From assembly GCA_030039715.1 (NCBI GenBank), contig JASHVA010000083.1, forward strand, positions 1-13,589: a DNA stretch of 13,589 bases. The letters run 5' to 3'. This DNA is from Thermoplasmata archaeon. GTDB taxonomy: Archaea; Thermoplasmatota; Thermoplasmata; Lutacidiplasmatales; UBA184. Each line of letters begins with the position of its first letter. Within the stretch, counting starts at the first letter, position 1. Of the stretch, positions 1 through 7,289 are shown piece after piece. Under the pieces are notes generated by a model. That model did not search any database. It was not told the DNA's origin and saw only the letters and a program-made list of their open reading frames with translations. The translations under genes were made by a program, and so were the position numbers.

Positions 1-1
1 G

Positions 2-2182
2 GTGTTCGAGCCGTTCACGGTGACCGCCTCCCTCGAGCTCCTCCCGCCGTCGGGTCCGGTCGGCGGAACGGTGACGGCCGATGCAGAAGGACTCGATGCG
101 GGTCAGCCGTACGTCCTGACCTGGTCCGGTAGCCCGCAGACCTGCGCCAACGTGACGACCGGCTCCGGGACCGCCTCCTGTTCGTTCCTCGTCCCGCCGA
201 CGTCGGGAGGCCCGTATACGGTCGAACTGGCGGAAGGCACGAACATCCCGTCGGCCACGTACACGGTCGTCGCGAGTCTCACCGCGACCCCGACCTCCGG
301 CCCGGTCGGGACTTCGGTCGAGTGGTCGGGGGAAGGGTTCCCCGGGTCCACGTCCGCGTCGGTGTCGTGGAACCAGACGACGGTCCTCTGCGCGACCACG
401 ACCGACTCGTTCGGCGAGCTCGATTGCACGGGCTCGATCCCGAGCACTCATGACGGAACCTACTCGGTCACGGGCACGGCAGGGTCGTCGAGCGCCTCGA
501 CGGACTGGACGGTCGTTCCTTCGCTGACGATCGCCCCCGACGAGGGCATCGTGGGGGCGGCCGTATCCGCGGTCGGGCTCGGCTTCGACGCGTTCTCGAC
601 GTACACCCTCAGCTGGAACTCGACGACCGTCCTTTGCTCGGACGAAACGACGGGCTCGGCCGGCCAGTTCAGCTGCCCGTTCACAGTCCCGGTGACCGTG
701 AGCGGGGCTGACGTCCTCACCGCCGACCAGGGGGCCAACACTGCGACCGGGACCTTCACGGTCCAGCCCTCGATCAGCATCTCGGACAACGTCGGGTTCG
801 TAGACACGCCCGAGACGGTCACCGGCTCCGGGTTCGGGGCGAACGCTCCGTTCTCTCTGACCTGGGACGTGTCGACCGTTCTCTGCAGCGCGAGCACGAA
901 CGCTCTCGGGGAGTTCGGTTGCACGTTCGCCATCCCGGCGTCGACCGCGGGGACCCACGTCGTCTCCGCGACCCAAGGCCCGAACGAGGCGACGGTCACC
1001 TACCAGGTCGTTCCGTCGCTCGCCCTCGACGTGAACACCGGCCCACCCGGGACCTCGGTGAACGCGACCGGGAGCGGGTTCGGGTCGGACGCGCCGTTCG
1101 AGATCACGTGGGACGGAACGGGCGACCTTTGCTCCGGCATCACGACCACGTCGGGCTCGCTCAGCTGCACGTTCTCCCTTCCCGATGTCCCGGGCGGAAG
1201 CGGTTCCGTGGTCGCGGTCCAAGGGTCGAACGTCGCGAGCGCCGCCTTCGTCGTAACCCCGGTCGCCGCACTCTCGATCGTGACGGGAACGGTCGGCGCG
1301 AGCGTGGACGCTCTCGGCGCGGGCTTCGCCGCTTCCTCGACCGTGTCCGTGGAATGGAACTCCTCGCTGACCGTCTGCTCGAGCGGAGCGACCGCGAACG
1401 GATCGTTCGCCTGCGCGTTCCTCGTGCCCCTCACGCCCGGGGGGCTGCACACCCTCTCCCTGGTCCAGGGTTCGGTAACGGTCCTCTCGTCCTTCACCGT
1501 CGAGTCCCTGGTCACGCTCTCGCCGACGAGCGCCGGAGTGGGCGCGACGGTCGAAGTGAACGGAACCGGCTTCGGTGCCTCGGTCGGCTACGCCGTCGTC
1601 TGGAACAACACCCAGACGCTCTGCTCGGGCCTGACCGACACGAACGGAGCGTTCGCCTGCTCGTTCCAGGTGCCGAGCTCGGGCGTCGGTCCGATCGTGA
1701 TCTCCACGCGCTCGGGCACCACGCTCTCCACTTCCTCGTTCACGGTGACCTCCTCGCCGCCTCCGCCGCCCTCCTCTTCCCCGTCGACCTTCCCGTGGTG
1801 GATCGTCGTGGCGATCGGCCTCGCCGCCGCCCTCGTCCTTGCGCTGCTCCTTGCCTACGAGCACCGGCGGCATCACCGCCCGCGTGCTTCTTCGCCGGGT
1901 CGGACGACGGCTCCGGTCCAACCGTGGACCGGGTCGGCCGCGTCCCTCGCGTCGGTCACCGACCGCGCGGCGACGGCGGAATCGGCGGCCGTCGCGGTCC
2001 CGGGCCCGACCGCTCCGTCGACGGCACCGGCGACTGCGGCCGCGGGTGCGCCCGGGGAGGAGGATATCGACGTGCTGATCGCGCGTCTCGAGCGAATGAG
2101 CCAGCAGATGTTCAAGAAGTCGCCCCGGGAGCTCTCGCAGGAAGAACCGGCGGCGGACGAGGGCACGCCGCCCTCGAAGTGA
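2..2182 (+). CDS. Repeat-containing cell-surface protein with C-terminal membrane anchor (5' partial)
   Basis: The reading frame is open to the window edge, so the true start and any signal peptide lie upstream; the GTG at base 2 is probably internal. Numbering visible residues from base 2, the protein has seven tandem Ig-like/TIG-like repeats of about 82 residues (roughly 9-89, 91-171, 172-254, 255-336, 337-420, 421-500, 501-583). Each carries one Trp followed by a Cys pair 12-13 residues apart: C48/C60, C130/C142, C212/C225, C295/C307, C377/C389, C459/C471, C541/C553. A Pro/Ser linker (585-598), one membrane helix (about 599-619), a His/Arg stop-transfer and an Ala/Pro/Thr-rich tail ending in a charged helix (about 686-715) follow. 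Eight N-x-S/T sequons occur (N50, N124, N206, N354, N453, N466, N520, N535). The layout indicates an extracellular stalk or adhesin with its C-terminus in the cytoplasm; the ligand is unknown. Its stop is 19 bases from the convergent Nudix gene. Confidence 0.88.
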   Translation: MFEPFTVTASLELLPPSGPVGGTVTADAEGLDAGQPYVLTWSGSPQTCANVTTGSGTASCSFLVPPTSGGPYTVELAEGTNIPSATYTVVASLTATPTSGPVGTSVEWSGEGFPGSTSASVSWNQTTVLCATTTDSFGELDCTGSIPSTHDGTYSVTGTAGSSSASTDWTVVPSLTIAPDEGIVGAAVSAVGLGFDAFSTYTLSWNSTTVLCSDETTGSAGQFSCPFTVPVTVSGADVLTADQGANTATGTFTVQPSISISDNVGFVDTPETVTGSGFGANAPFSLTWDVSTVLCSASTNALGEFGCTFAIPASTAGTHVVSATQGPNEATVTYQVVPSLALDVNTGPPGTSVNATGSGFGSDAPFEITWDGTGDLCSGITTTSGSLSCTFSLPDVPGGSGSVVAVQGSNVASAAFVVTPVAALSIVTGTVGASVDALGAGFAASSTVSVEWNSSLTVCSSGATANGSFACAFLVPLTPGGLHTLSLVQGSVTVLSSFTVESLVTLSPTSAGVGATVEVNGTGFGASVGYAVVWNNTQTLCSGLTDTNGAFACSFQVPSSGVGPIVISTRSGTTLSTSSFTVTSSPPPPPSSSPSTFPWWIVVAIGLAAALVLALLLAYEHRRHHRPRASSPGRTTAPVQPWTGSAASLASVTDRAATAESAAVAVPGPTAPSTAPATAAAGAPGEEDIDVLIARLERMSQQMFKKSPRELSQEEPAADEGTPPSK

Positions 2183-2201
2183 CCCGCGGACCGGAGTCGA
2201 A

Positions 2202-2717
2202 CTACGCCGGGACCGGCAGGGCCGCGTGGTGGCCCAGCGTCGGGTAGATCGCCTTCGCGACGAGCTCGGGGTCGATCTTGCTGCCGCTTTCCCGGGACGC
2301 GAACGCCGCCCTCACGGCCCGCTCGACGTACGGAGCCGTAGGGTAATCCCGGAGCTCGGACTCCCGCACCCAGGCATACTCCGTATGCTCGTTCGTATCG
2401 AGCCGGGGGACCTTGCGGCCGGGGGCCCGGCAGTGGAAGAAGACGCCGACGGTGGGGCGGATCTTTCCCTTCTTCGACAGCGTGCGGTAGACGTCCGCGT
2501 GGAAGAGGGGCCCGATCTGGACCTGGAAGCCGGTCTCCTCCTTCGTCTCCCGCCGCGCGGCGCGCGGCAGGGACTCGCCGCGGTCCACGTGCCCGAGCGG
2601 AAGATCCCATGCCCCCGGGTTGGCGACCATCGGGGAGCGATGGAGCAAGAGGATGCGGTCGTCGCGGAAGATCGCCACACCGGCCGCCACTCGGGCCTTC
2701 AGATTGTACGGCTGCAT
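2202..2717 (-). CDS. Nudix (MutT-type) hydrolase
   Basis: A 171-residue protein with a complete canonical Nudix box at residues 42-64: G42, E48, then R56-E57, E60-E61, G63 and a hydrophobic residue at 64, exactly the GX5EX7REUXEEXGU pattern that binds the divalent metal and cleaves nucleoside diphosphates linked to another moiety. The N-terminal strand (residues 10-26) and the G-A-W-D-L-P segment before the box are typical of the fold. Length is normal for a single-domain cytoplasmic enzyme. The substrate cannot be read from sequence; (d)NTPs, nucleotide sugars or dinucleoside polyphosphates are all possible. A nucleotide-sugar role is suggested only by the neighbours. The start is ATG; there is no Shine-Dalgarno sequence and no convincing TATA box at the leaderless distance, although an A/T-rich stretch lies on the minus strand near 2804-2813. 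It is convergent with the surface-protein gene and 147 bases downstream of the GT-C-like gene on the same strand. Confidence 0.92.
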   Translation of the reverse strand: MQPYNLKARVAAGVAIFRDDRILLLHRSPMVANPGAWDLPLGHVDRGESLPRAARRETKEETGFQVQIGPLFHADVYRTLSKKGKIRPTVGVFFHCRAPGRKVPRLDTNEHTEYAWVRESELRDYPTAPYVERAVRAAFASRESGSKIDPELVAKAIYPTLGHHAALPVPA

Positions 2718-2864
2718 ACGATTTCAGGGAAAAGACCGAATTCGTGGGGGTTTGTCAACTTTACGATTGTGGCCATGCGCGGGCCCACCGCGCGGACCGT
2801 GCTCGGATTATCAACCCGAGGGGGGCGGCTCCCGCAGGCGGCCGACACGTTCGCAGGTTCTGAG

Positions 2865-4952
2865 CTAGGGCGAACAGCCGGACCCGGTCGTGGCGGGCAG
2901 GAACTCCAATATCGTGACGTCGCCGGACCGATCCAGCACTTCGAAGTCGGGCGAAGCGAGCAGCGGCCCCAGCTGGAAGGGAAGATAGCTGACACTGTTT
3001 TGGCCCGACACGAAGACTTCCGTGATCCCTAGCCCGACCAGCCGATTGTGAACGGCCGTCGAGTAGTTGCCCGCGACCAGTGCGGCGACCACCAGCGTGT
3101 ACGACAGATTCGCGGACACAGGAAACATCGGATAGACGACGGTCAACGTCGCGAACTCGGGTAGATATTGGCCCACCGAGCCGGGCGCGATCAGCACGCG
3201 AGAGCACGTCGGGAGGTTCGCCCCGGCCCATTCGAGCGCCTCGACGTCGCCGTACGAAATGTTGGCGAACTCCTCGATATGGTCAGTAATGAAGGAAGGC
3301 AGTTGAACGGTCGAAGCACCGAGGCCCGACGCGAGCGGGACCGCGAGCACCAGAACGGCGAGGACGACCGGCGCGATCGGCGGACTGCGGACGACAAACG
3401 CACTCCTCGGAACCTTCGCGCCGAGGGGCGGAGGGCTCGGGCCCGGACGGGGCGACTCAGAACTCCTTCGCTCGATCAGATATTCGAGGGCAGCCAGGAG
3501 TGGAAGTACGGCCAGGAGTTCGTAGAAGACGAACAAGACAGCGGAGGCCTCGTCCGCATTGGTCACGGTGAGCGCACCGGCCGGACCCGTGACCAGTTGG
3601 GTGACGAGGATGAGCGCCGCCACACCGAACGCTGCGACCGATCCCACCGCGATTCCGAGGATGACCGACCGGTCCAGCCGCAGCAGCTCGCGCACGCGGG
3701 GAGAAATCGCTCCGGCGAGGCAGACGGACACGCCCGCCGCCATCAGGATCGCGATCTCGACACTCAGCCAAGGAATCGGGGAAACTTTGTATTTGTACAG
3801 GTCGAACGGATTGAGTTCCCGATCGATGACGGTCGTGGACAGCACGACGGGCGTCGTCACCGCCGCGGCGGGGCCGGACCCGATGGGCGTCAGTACGTGC
3901 CCTGGGTACGAGAACCAGGCCGCGATCCCCGCGAAGCTCCGGGAGAGAAAGGCCGCCGAGATTGCCAGAACCGCGCCCCATCGCACGCCCCAGCGGGCCA
4001 ACCCTCTCACCGAACGCACGCGGAATGCGATCAGATACCCGCCCAGGAGCGCGAGGGTCGCCACGCCGAGCATCAGACTCAGGCTGATCTCGATTCCGAC
4101 GAGCACACCGAGAAGCGCTACCGTGGTCCAGTCCTCCGAGCGACCTCGCGCATAGTTGGCGATCCATCCCAGTAGCAGAAGAAAGAGGCCGAAGGCGAAC
4201 GCGACATCGAACGACCCACCGATCCAGAGCCGCGGCCACGTGGTGACCAACCCGAAGAACGCGGCACATAGCAGCGCCGGCGCCGCGCTCTGCGTTGCAT
4301 GGGGACGCGTGAGCAGACGTCCGCCGAGACAGTAGGCGGCGGGCGCGGAAATCGCGAGGAAGAGTGGTGGAAGGTCCACCGGCGCGCTCACCACCGGCCA
4401 CCCAAAGAGGAGCACCGGCACGCTCATCCACACGGGCGCTGCCTGAGGGTAGGTGACGCCGACTGAGGCGTAGGGACTCAGGGTCCAGGGAAGCGTGTGG
4501 TTCCGTAGGAGCAGATTGACGAACAGGGAGTGGAGACTTCCGTCGAGCATGTTTCCGAGCACGAGCGGTGCGGCCCCGGCGACCTCCATCGCGAGAAGCC
4601 CCAGGCTGAGCGAGATCAGGCCGACTCCCGGCCAAGACACCGCGAACTGGAGAGCGGCTCGGACGCCGCGGAACTCTTCCCGGAAGGCGAGAACGAAGTA
4701 ACCTACCGCCCCTACGGAAAACAGCCCTACGACGAGCCCGATTCCGTACCAGGGCACCGGAATCGAGGCCAATACGAAGAGACTTGCCCCGGACACGTAA
4801 AATGCGAGCAGTAGACGCTCTGGAACCGATAATCTGTATCGGCGTCCTGCTAGACGCTCGCCGATCCGGAGCAGCAGCGCGCCCAGCGGCAGTGCGACGA
4901 CCACGAGGCCGAGGAGGTCAAAGTAGATCTGCAGCCCCGGGAGCGGAAGCAC
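2865..4952 (-). CDS. Polytopic membrane protein, putative GT-C-fold glycosyltransferase
   Basis: 695 residues with about a dozen hydrophobic segments (for example 8-30, 67-92, 104-130, 222-238, 246-266, 276-308, 396-416, 428-452, 470-494, 524-545), then a soluble C-terminal domain at about 555-690. The first long loop contains D137 and H141 followed by H152 and a Pro/Tyr-rich stretch (155-175), the position where GT-C enzymes carry their acidic catalytic loop. The C-terminal domain pattern (Y-G-D-V-E-A-L-E-W at 567-575, a V-L-I-A-P strand at 586-590, G-I-T-E-V-F-V near 642-648) resembles the distal domain of archaeal and bacterial GT-C-like proteins such as DUF6541-type. The expected reaction is transfer of a sugar from a polyprenyl-phosphate donor on the outer membrane face; acceptor and linkage are unknown. 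The start is GTG at 4952, with a weak TATA-like element on the minus strand at 4974-4979. It is divergent from the DPM1-like gene, which could make such a donor. A membrane protein of another role is not excluded. Confidence 0.78.
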   Translation of the reverse strand: MLPLPGLQIYFDLLGLVVVALPLGALLLRIGERLAGRRYRLSVPERLLLAFYVSGASLFVLASIPVPWYGIGLVVGLFSVGAVGYFVLAFREEFRGVRAALQFAVSWPGVGLISLSLGLLAMEVAGAAPLVLGNMLDGSLHSLFVNLLLRNHTLPWTLSPYASVGVTYPQAAPVWMSVPVLLFGWPVVSAPVDLPPLFLAISAPAAYCLGGRLLTRPHATQSAAPALLCAAFFGLVTTWPRLWIGGSFDVAFAFGLFLLLLGWIANYARGRSEDWTTVALLGVLVGIEISLSLMLGVATLALLGGYLIAFRVRSVRGLARWGVRWGAVLAISAAFLSRSFAGIAAWFSYPGHVLTPIGSGPAAAVTTPVVLSTTVIDRELNPFDLYKYKVSPIPWLSVEIAILMAAGVSVCLAGAISPRVRELLRLDRSVILGIAVGSVAAFGVAALILVTQLVTGPAGALTVTNADEASAVLFVFYELLAVLPLLAALEYLIERRSSESPRPGPSPPPLGAKVPRSAFVVRSPPIAPVVLAVLVLAVPLASGLGASTVQLPSFITDHIEEFANISYGDVEALEWAGANLPTCSRVLIAPGSVGQYLPEFATLTVVYPMFPVSANLSYTLVVAALVAGNYSTAVHNRLVGLGITEVFVSGQNSVSYLPFQLGPLLASPDFEVLDRSGDVTILEFLPATTGSGCSP

Positions 4953-4973
4953 GCTCGCCGAACGGTGCCGGAC

Positions 4974-4979
4974 CTAAAG
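4974..4979 (-). promoter_or_regulatory. Weak TATA-like box for the GT-C-like gene
   Basis: On the minus strand this reads TTTAGG, centred about 24-25 bases upstream of the GTG at 4952 in otherwise GC-rich DNA. The spacing fits a leaderless archaeal transcript, and no Shine-Dalgarno sequence precedes the GTG. The match to a TATA consensus is poor. Confidence 0.35.
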
Positions 4980-5035
4980 AGTTGGTCTCAGCGGCCCGTT
5001 CCGGCCATGTCGCCTCGATGCGGTACGACCGGCGG

Positions 5036-5045
5036 GGTTATACCA
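5036..5045 (+). promoter_or_regulatory. Probable TATA box of the DPM1-like gene
   Basis: The run GGTTATACC, with its A/T core at 5038-5043, is centred about 30 bases upstream of the ATG at 5071 and stands out in GC-rich surroundings. It suits transcription starting about four bases before the ATG, i.e. an almost leaderless mRNA. No Shine-Dalgarno sequence lies between it and the ATG, so it supports that start over the downstream GTG at 5269. Confidence 0.5.
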
Positions 5046-5070
5046 AGTACCGAGGCTTTAGCAACGACTC

Positions 5071-6042
5071 ATGACGGAGTTCGAAGTGGGGGGCGCGGAG
5101 GCGGAGGCGCTGGAGTCGCCGACCCCCCTCTCTCTGAGCGACGCCGTGGAGTCGTCGTCCCGGGCGTTCCCGATCGCGTCGACCCGCCACCTGAGTTCCT
5201 CCTTGCGGTGGTCGGAGTCCGTGGCTCCCGCCGCCCGGCCCGCGGTGGGACAGCCACGCGGTCACTCCGTGGACCCTCGCGACGTGACGGTTCTCCTCGC
5301 CACGATCAACGAGCGGGCCAACCTGCCGCAACTGCTGTCCGAGATCGAGCACGAGTGCGGGGTGGGAGTGCAGGTGGTCGTCGTGGACGATGGGAGCTCG
5401 GACGGCACCCGGGAGTTCCTCCAACGCGTGGCGAAGCTGAACGGGTCGCTGAGGTGCATCTTCAATCCGGCTCCGCAGACGATCGTGGGAGCCCACATCC
5501 AGGGGATCACTACCGCTCGAACGCCGTTCATCGTCGTCATGGACTCGGACGGACAGCACCCGCCCACCGCGATTCCCCGCATTCTAGAGGGCCTCAAGAA
5601 CGGGAGCGACGTGGTCATCGGAACCCGATTCGGACCGGGAGGGGGGACCGGCGGTCGGAGCGCTTTCCGGGGCTTGGTCTCTCGAGTCGCCGCGGCGATG
5701 ATCCAGATCACGATCGCCAATACGCGCTCGATCTCCGACCCGACATCGGGCTTCTTCGGGGTCCGCCGAGCCGCCCTCGAGCCGTTCACCCGGGACCTTC
5801 GAGGCTACGAGACGCTCGTCTTCGTCCTCGCGATGATGGACACTCCTCGATTGGGAGAGGTGCCGTACCTCTTTCGAGAGCGAACCAACGGGCAGAGCAA
5901 GGTGATCCGCGGCTTCTCCTTCTTCCGGGTGTTCTTCACCCAGCTGGTCGCGGCCAAGCGAACCGAACTCGACGCCCGTCGCCGGCGCGCAGAGCGCGAA
6001 CGCGACGAGCGCCACCTATCGGCTCGCCGAATCCAAGGCTAA
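5071..6042 (+). CDS. DPM1-like GT2 glycosyltransferase (polyprenyl-phosphate mannose/glucose synthase family)
   Basis: 323 residues. The GT2 GT-A domain starts near residue 70 (strand D-V-T-V-L-L-A-T). It carries DDGSSDGT at 106-113 (nucleotide binding), DSDGQHPP at 158-165 (the DxD metal site plus the Q-H-P-P that marks dolichol-phosphate mannosyltransferases), DPTSGFFG at 223-230 and RTNGQSK at 271-277, all in family order. It probably transfers a sugar from GDP-mannose or UDP-glucose to a polyprenyl phosphate at the cytoplasmic membrane face. The family assignment is strong; the sugar is not determined. No C-terminal membrane helices or GtrA-like domain are present, and the protein ends in an Arg/Glu-rich helix (300-320), as in the soluble DPM1 type. 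The first 68 residues are Ser/Glu/Ala-rich and outside the family domain. A shorter start at GTG 5269 (V67) would remove them, but the TATA box favours ATG 5071. It shares a 118-base divergent region with the GT-C-like gene. Confidence 0.9.
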   Translation: MTEFEVGGAEAEALESPTPLSLSDAVESSSRAFPIASTRHLSSSLRWSESVAPAARPAVGQPRGHSVDPRDVTVLLATINERANLPQLLSEIEHECGVGVQVVVVDDGSSDGTREFLQRVAKLNGSLRCIFNPAPQTIVGAHIQGITTARTPFIVVMDSDGQHPPTAIPRILEGLKNGSDVVIGTRFGPGGGTGGRSAFRGLVSRVAAAMIQITIANTRSISDPTSGFFGVRRAALEPFTRDLRGYETLVFVLAMMDTPRLGEVPYLFRERTNGQSKVIRGFSFFRVFFTQLVAAKRTELDARRRRAERERDERHLSARRIQG

Positions 6043-6061
6043 TGCGACGGGGCTCCCTGTC

Positions 6062-6079
6062 CCGCTCCGGGGCGAGCGG
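6062..6079. terminator. Possible hairpin between convergent genes
   Basis: A perfect 6-bp inverted repeat, CCGCTC at 6062-6067 and GAGCGG at 6074-6079 with a 6-base loop, sits in the 47-base gap between two convergent stop codons (6042 and 6090). It lacks the T-rich tract usual in archaeal termination, so the terminator role is inferred from position only. Confidence 0.25.
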
Positions 6080-6089
6080 CCGGATTCAA

Positions 6090-7289
6090 CTAAGGAGAAC
6101 GGGCTGCCAGTTCGACGAGTCGATCGGCGAGGTGGTGGATGTCGAACTGTTTCAACAGAGTCGTGTCCAGCTTCATTGCCGGGCCGCCGGACTCCAGACC
6201 CTCACGGATTGCTTGAGCCAGGGCGGTCGAGTCTTGAGGTGGGACGAGCCGCGCCGAAGGGTCCCCGGACAGGATCTCTTCGTGGGCCCCGGTGCGGGTC
6301 GCCACCGTGGCTTTCGATAACACGCGGGCGAGCACCGCGTTGAGCCCGTAGCCCTCCTTACGAGACGGGATCAAGAACAGCTCGCAGGCATCCATCAGGG
6401 CGAACCGCTCCCAGTCGCTCACTCGGCCGAGGATTCGAATCCGATCCGACAGTCCGGCAAGCCGAGCGTCCCGGCGCAGCTCTTCGGTGAACGGAGTCGG
6501 CCGGCCGGCGAGAACGAGCGAGAGACGGGGATACTCGGCGGCGATTCGGGCGAACGCCTCGATCGCAACGTCGAACCCTTTCGCCCGGTCGTGGCGTCCG
6601 ATCGAGAGAAGGAACGGGGGCCGGAACGATTGGGCGGTGCGCCAGGTGTCGAGACGGACCGGGTCCGCCGTGAATTGGGCGTATTCCGACGCGAGTTCTA
6701 CTGCGTCGATGCCGAGCGGGAGCCGCAGCACCTTGCGGCCGTTCCGATCCCCGAAGTATCGGTTCCACTCCTCCTCGCTCTCCCGGCTGAAGACGACCAC
6801 GTTCGAAAGGCGCGCGTTCAATCGACGACCGCGGGTCCGGTACGCCAATCGCGCGGCCGGCGAGAGGAGCGGGCTCGCCTCGGCGGAGGAGACGCCGTAC
6901 TGGAGGGAGAACAGCGGCTGCCCGTCGCGCGTTCGATACTCGCTGAGGAACACGCGGGGAGCGGTCTCGAGCAAACCCTGGACGACGACGAGGTCGTAGA
7001 CCCCCGCCTCGGCGCGGACGAACTCGCGGAAGGCGTGGGCGGACGATCGCTTCATCGGCGCGAAGTAGGTCGCCTCGTGAAGGGAAGCCGGTAGCGGCCG
7101 CAACTCGAACGATCGGACCGTGAGCCCCGAAGTCGATGCGTTCTCCTCCGTGCTCGCCGCAGGTCGGGTCGTGGCCACAGTCACGGTATGGCCGGACTCC
7201 GTCCAGGCTCGGGCTAGCGCGCGGAAGGTCAGGGGCGCGCCTCCCAGAGACCACGGCGGATAGTCGGGGCAAACCTCGAGAATCCTCAT
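6090..7289 (-). CDS. GT4-type (GT-B fold) glycosyltransferase
   Basis: 399 residues from the ATG at 7289. The N-terminal Rossmann-like domain begins at the start codon (M-R-I-L-E-V-C-P-D-Y) with the glycine loop W-S-L-G-G-A-P at 13-19 typical of GT4. The C-terminal donor domain has G-R-H-D-R-A-K-G-F-D at 231-240 (the G-R-x-x-x-x-K-G element), a strand near 284-290, and the signature region 300-322. The first Glu of EX7E is present (E312) but the second position is Leu (L320), which is unusual. It is a soluble enzyme that would add a nucleotide-activated sugar at the cytoplasmic face; donor and acceptor are unknown. An in-frame extension to 7448 exists, but it lies wholly inside the upstream gene and is Arg/Gly/Pro-rich, so I reject it. 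The chosen start overlaps the upstream stop as ATGA and has a Shine-Dalgarno sequence, making this the second gene of a coupled pair. Confidence 0.92.
   Translation of the reverse strand: MRILEVCPDYPPWSLGGAPLTFRALARAWTESGHTVTVATTRPAASTEENASTSGLTVRSFELRPLPASLHEATYFAPMKRSSAHAFREFVRAEAGVYDLVVVQGLLETAPRVFLSEYRTRDGQPLFSLQYGVSSAEASPLLSPAARLAYRTRGRRLNARLSNVVVFSRESEEEWNRYFGDRNGRKVLRLPLGIDAVELASEYAQFTADPVRLDTWRTAQSFRPPFLLSIGRHDRAKGFDVAIEAFARIAAEYPRLSLVLAGRPTPFTEELRRDARLAGLSDRIRILGRVSDWERFALMDACELFLIPSRKEGYGLNAVLARVLSKATVATRTGAHEEILSGDPSARLVPPQDSTALAQAIREGLESGGPAMKLDTTLLKQFDIHHLADRLVELAARSP

Noticed and set aside
1..2182. Tandem DNA repeats as a possible satellite or CRISPR-like array
   Set aside because: The periodicity of about 246 bases is at protein level only; nucleotide identity between units is low and the frame is open throughout.
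2183..2201. Possible terminator between the convergent surface-protein and Nudix genes
   Set aside because: The 19-base gap has a CCGCGG palindrome but no stable stem and no T-tract.
919..2247. Long + strand ORF (442 codons) overlapping the surface-protein gene
   Set aside because: The translation is extremely Arg/Gly-rich with no recognisable domain, the usual out-of-frame shadow in GC-rich DNA. The other frame shows clear repeats and a membrane anchor.
2802..2820. CTCGG / CCGAG stem with an A/T-rich loop that resembles a tRNA anticodon arm
   Set aside because: The loop is nine bases rather than seven, and no T-arm, D-arm or acceptor stem can be matched around it.
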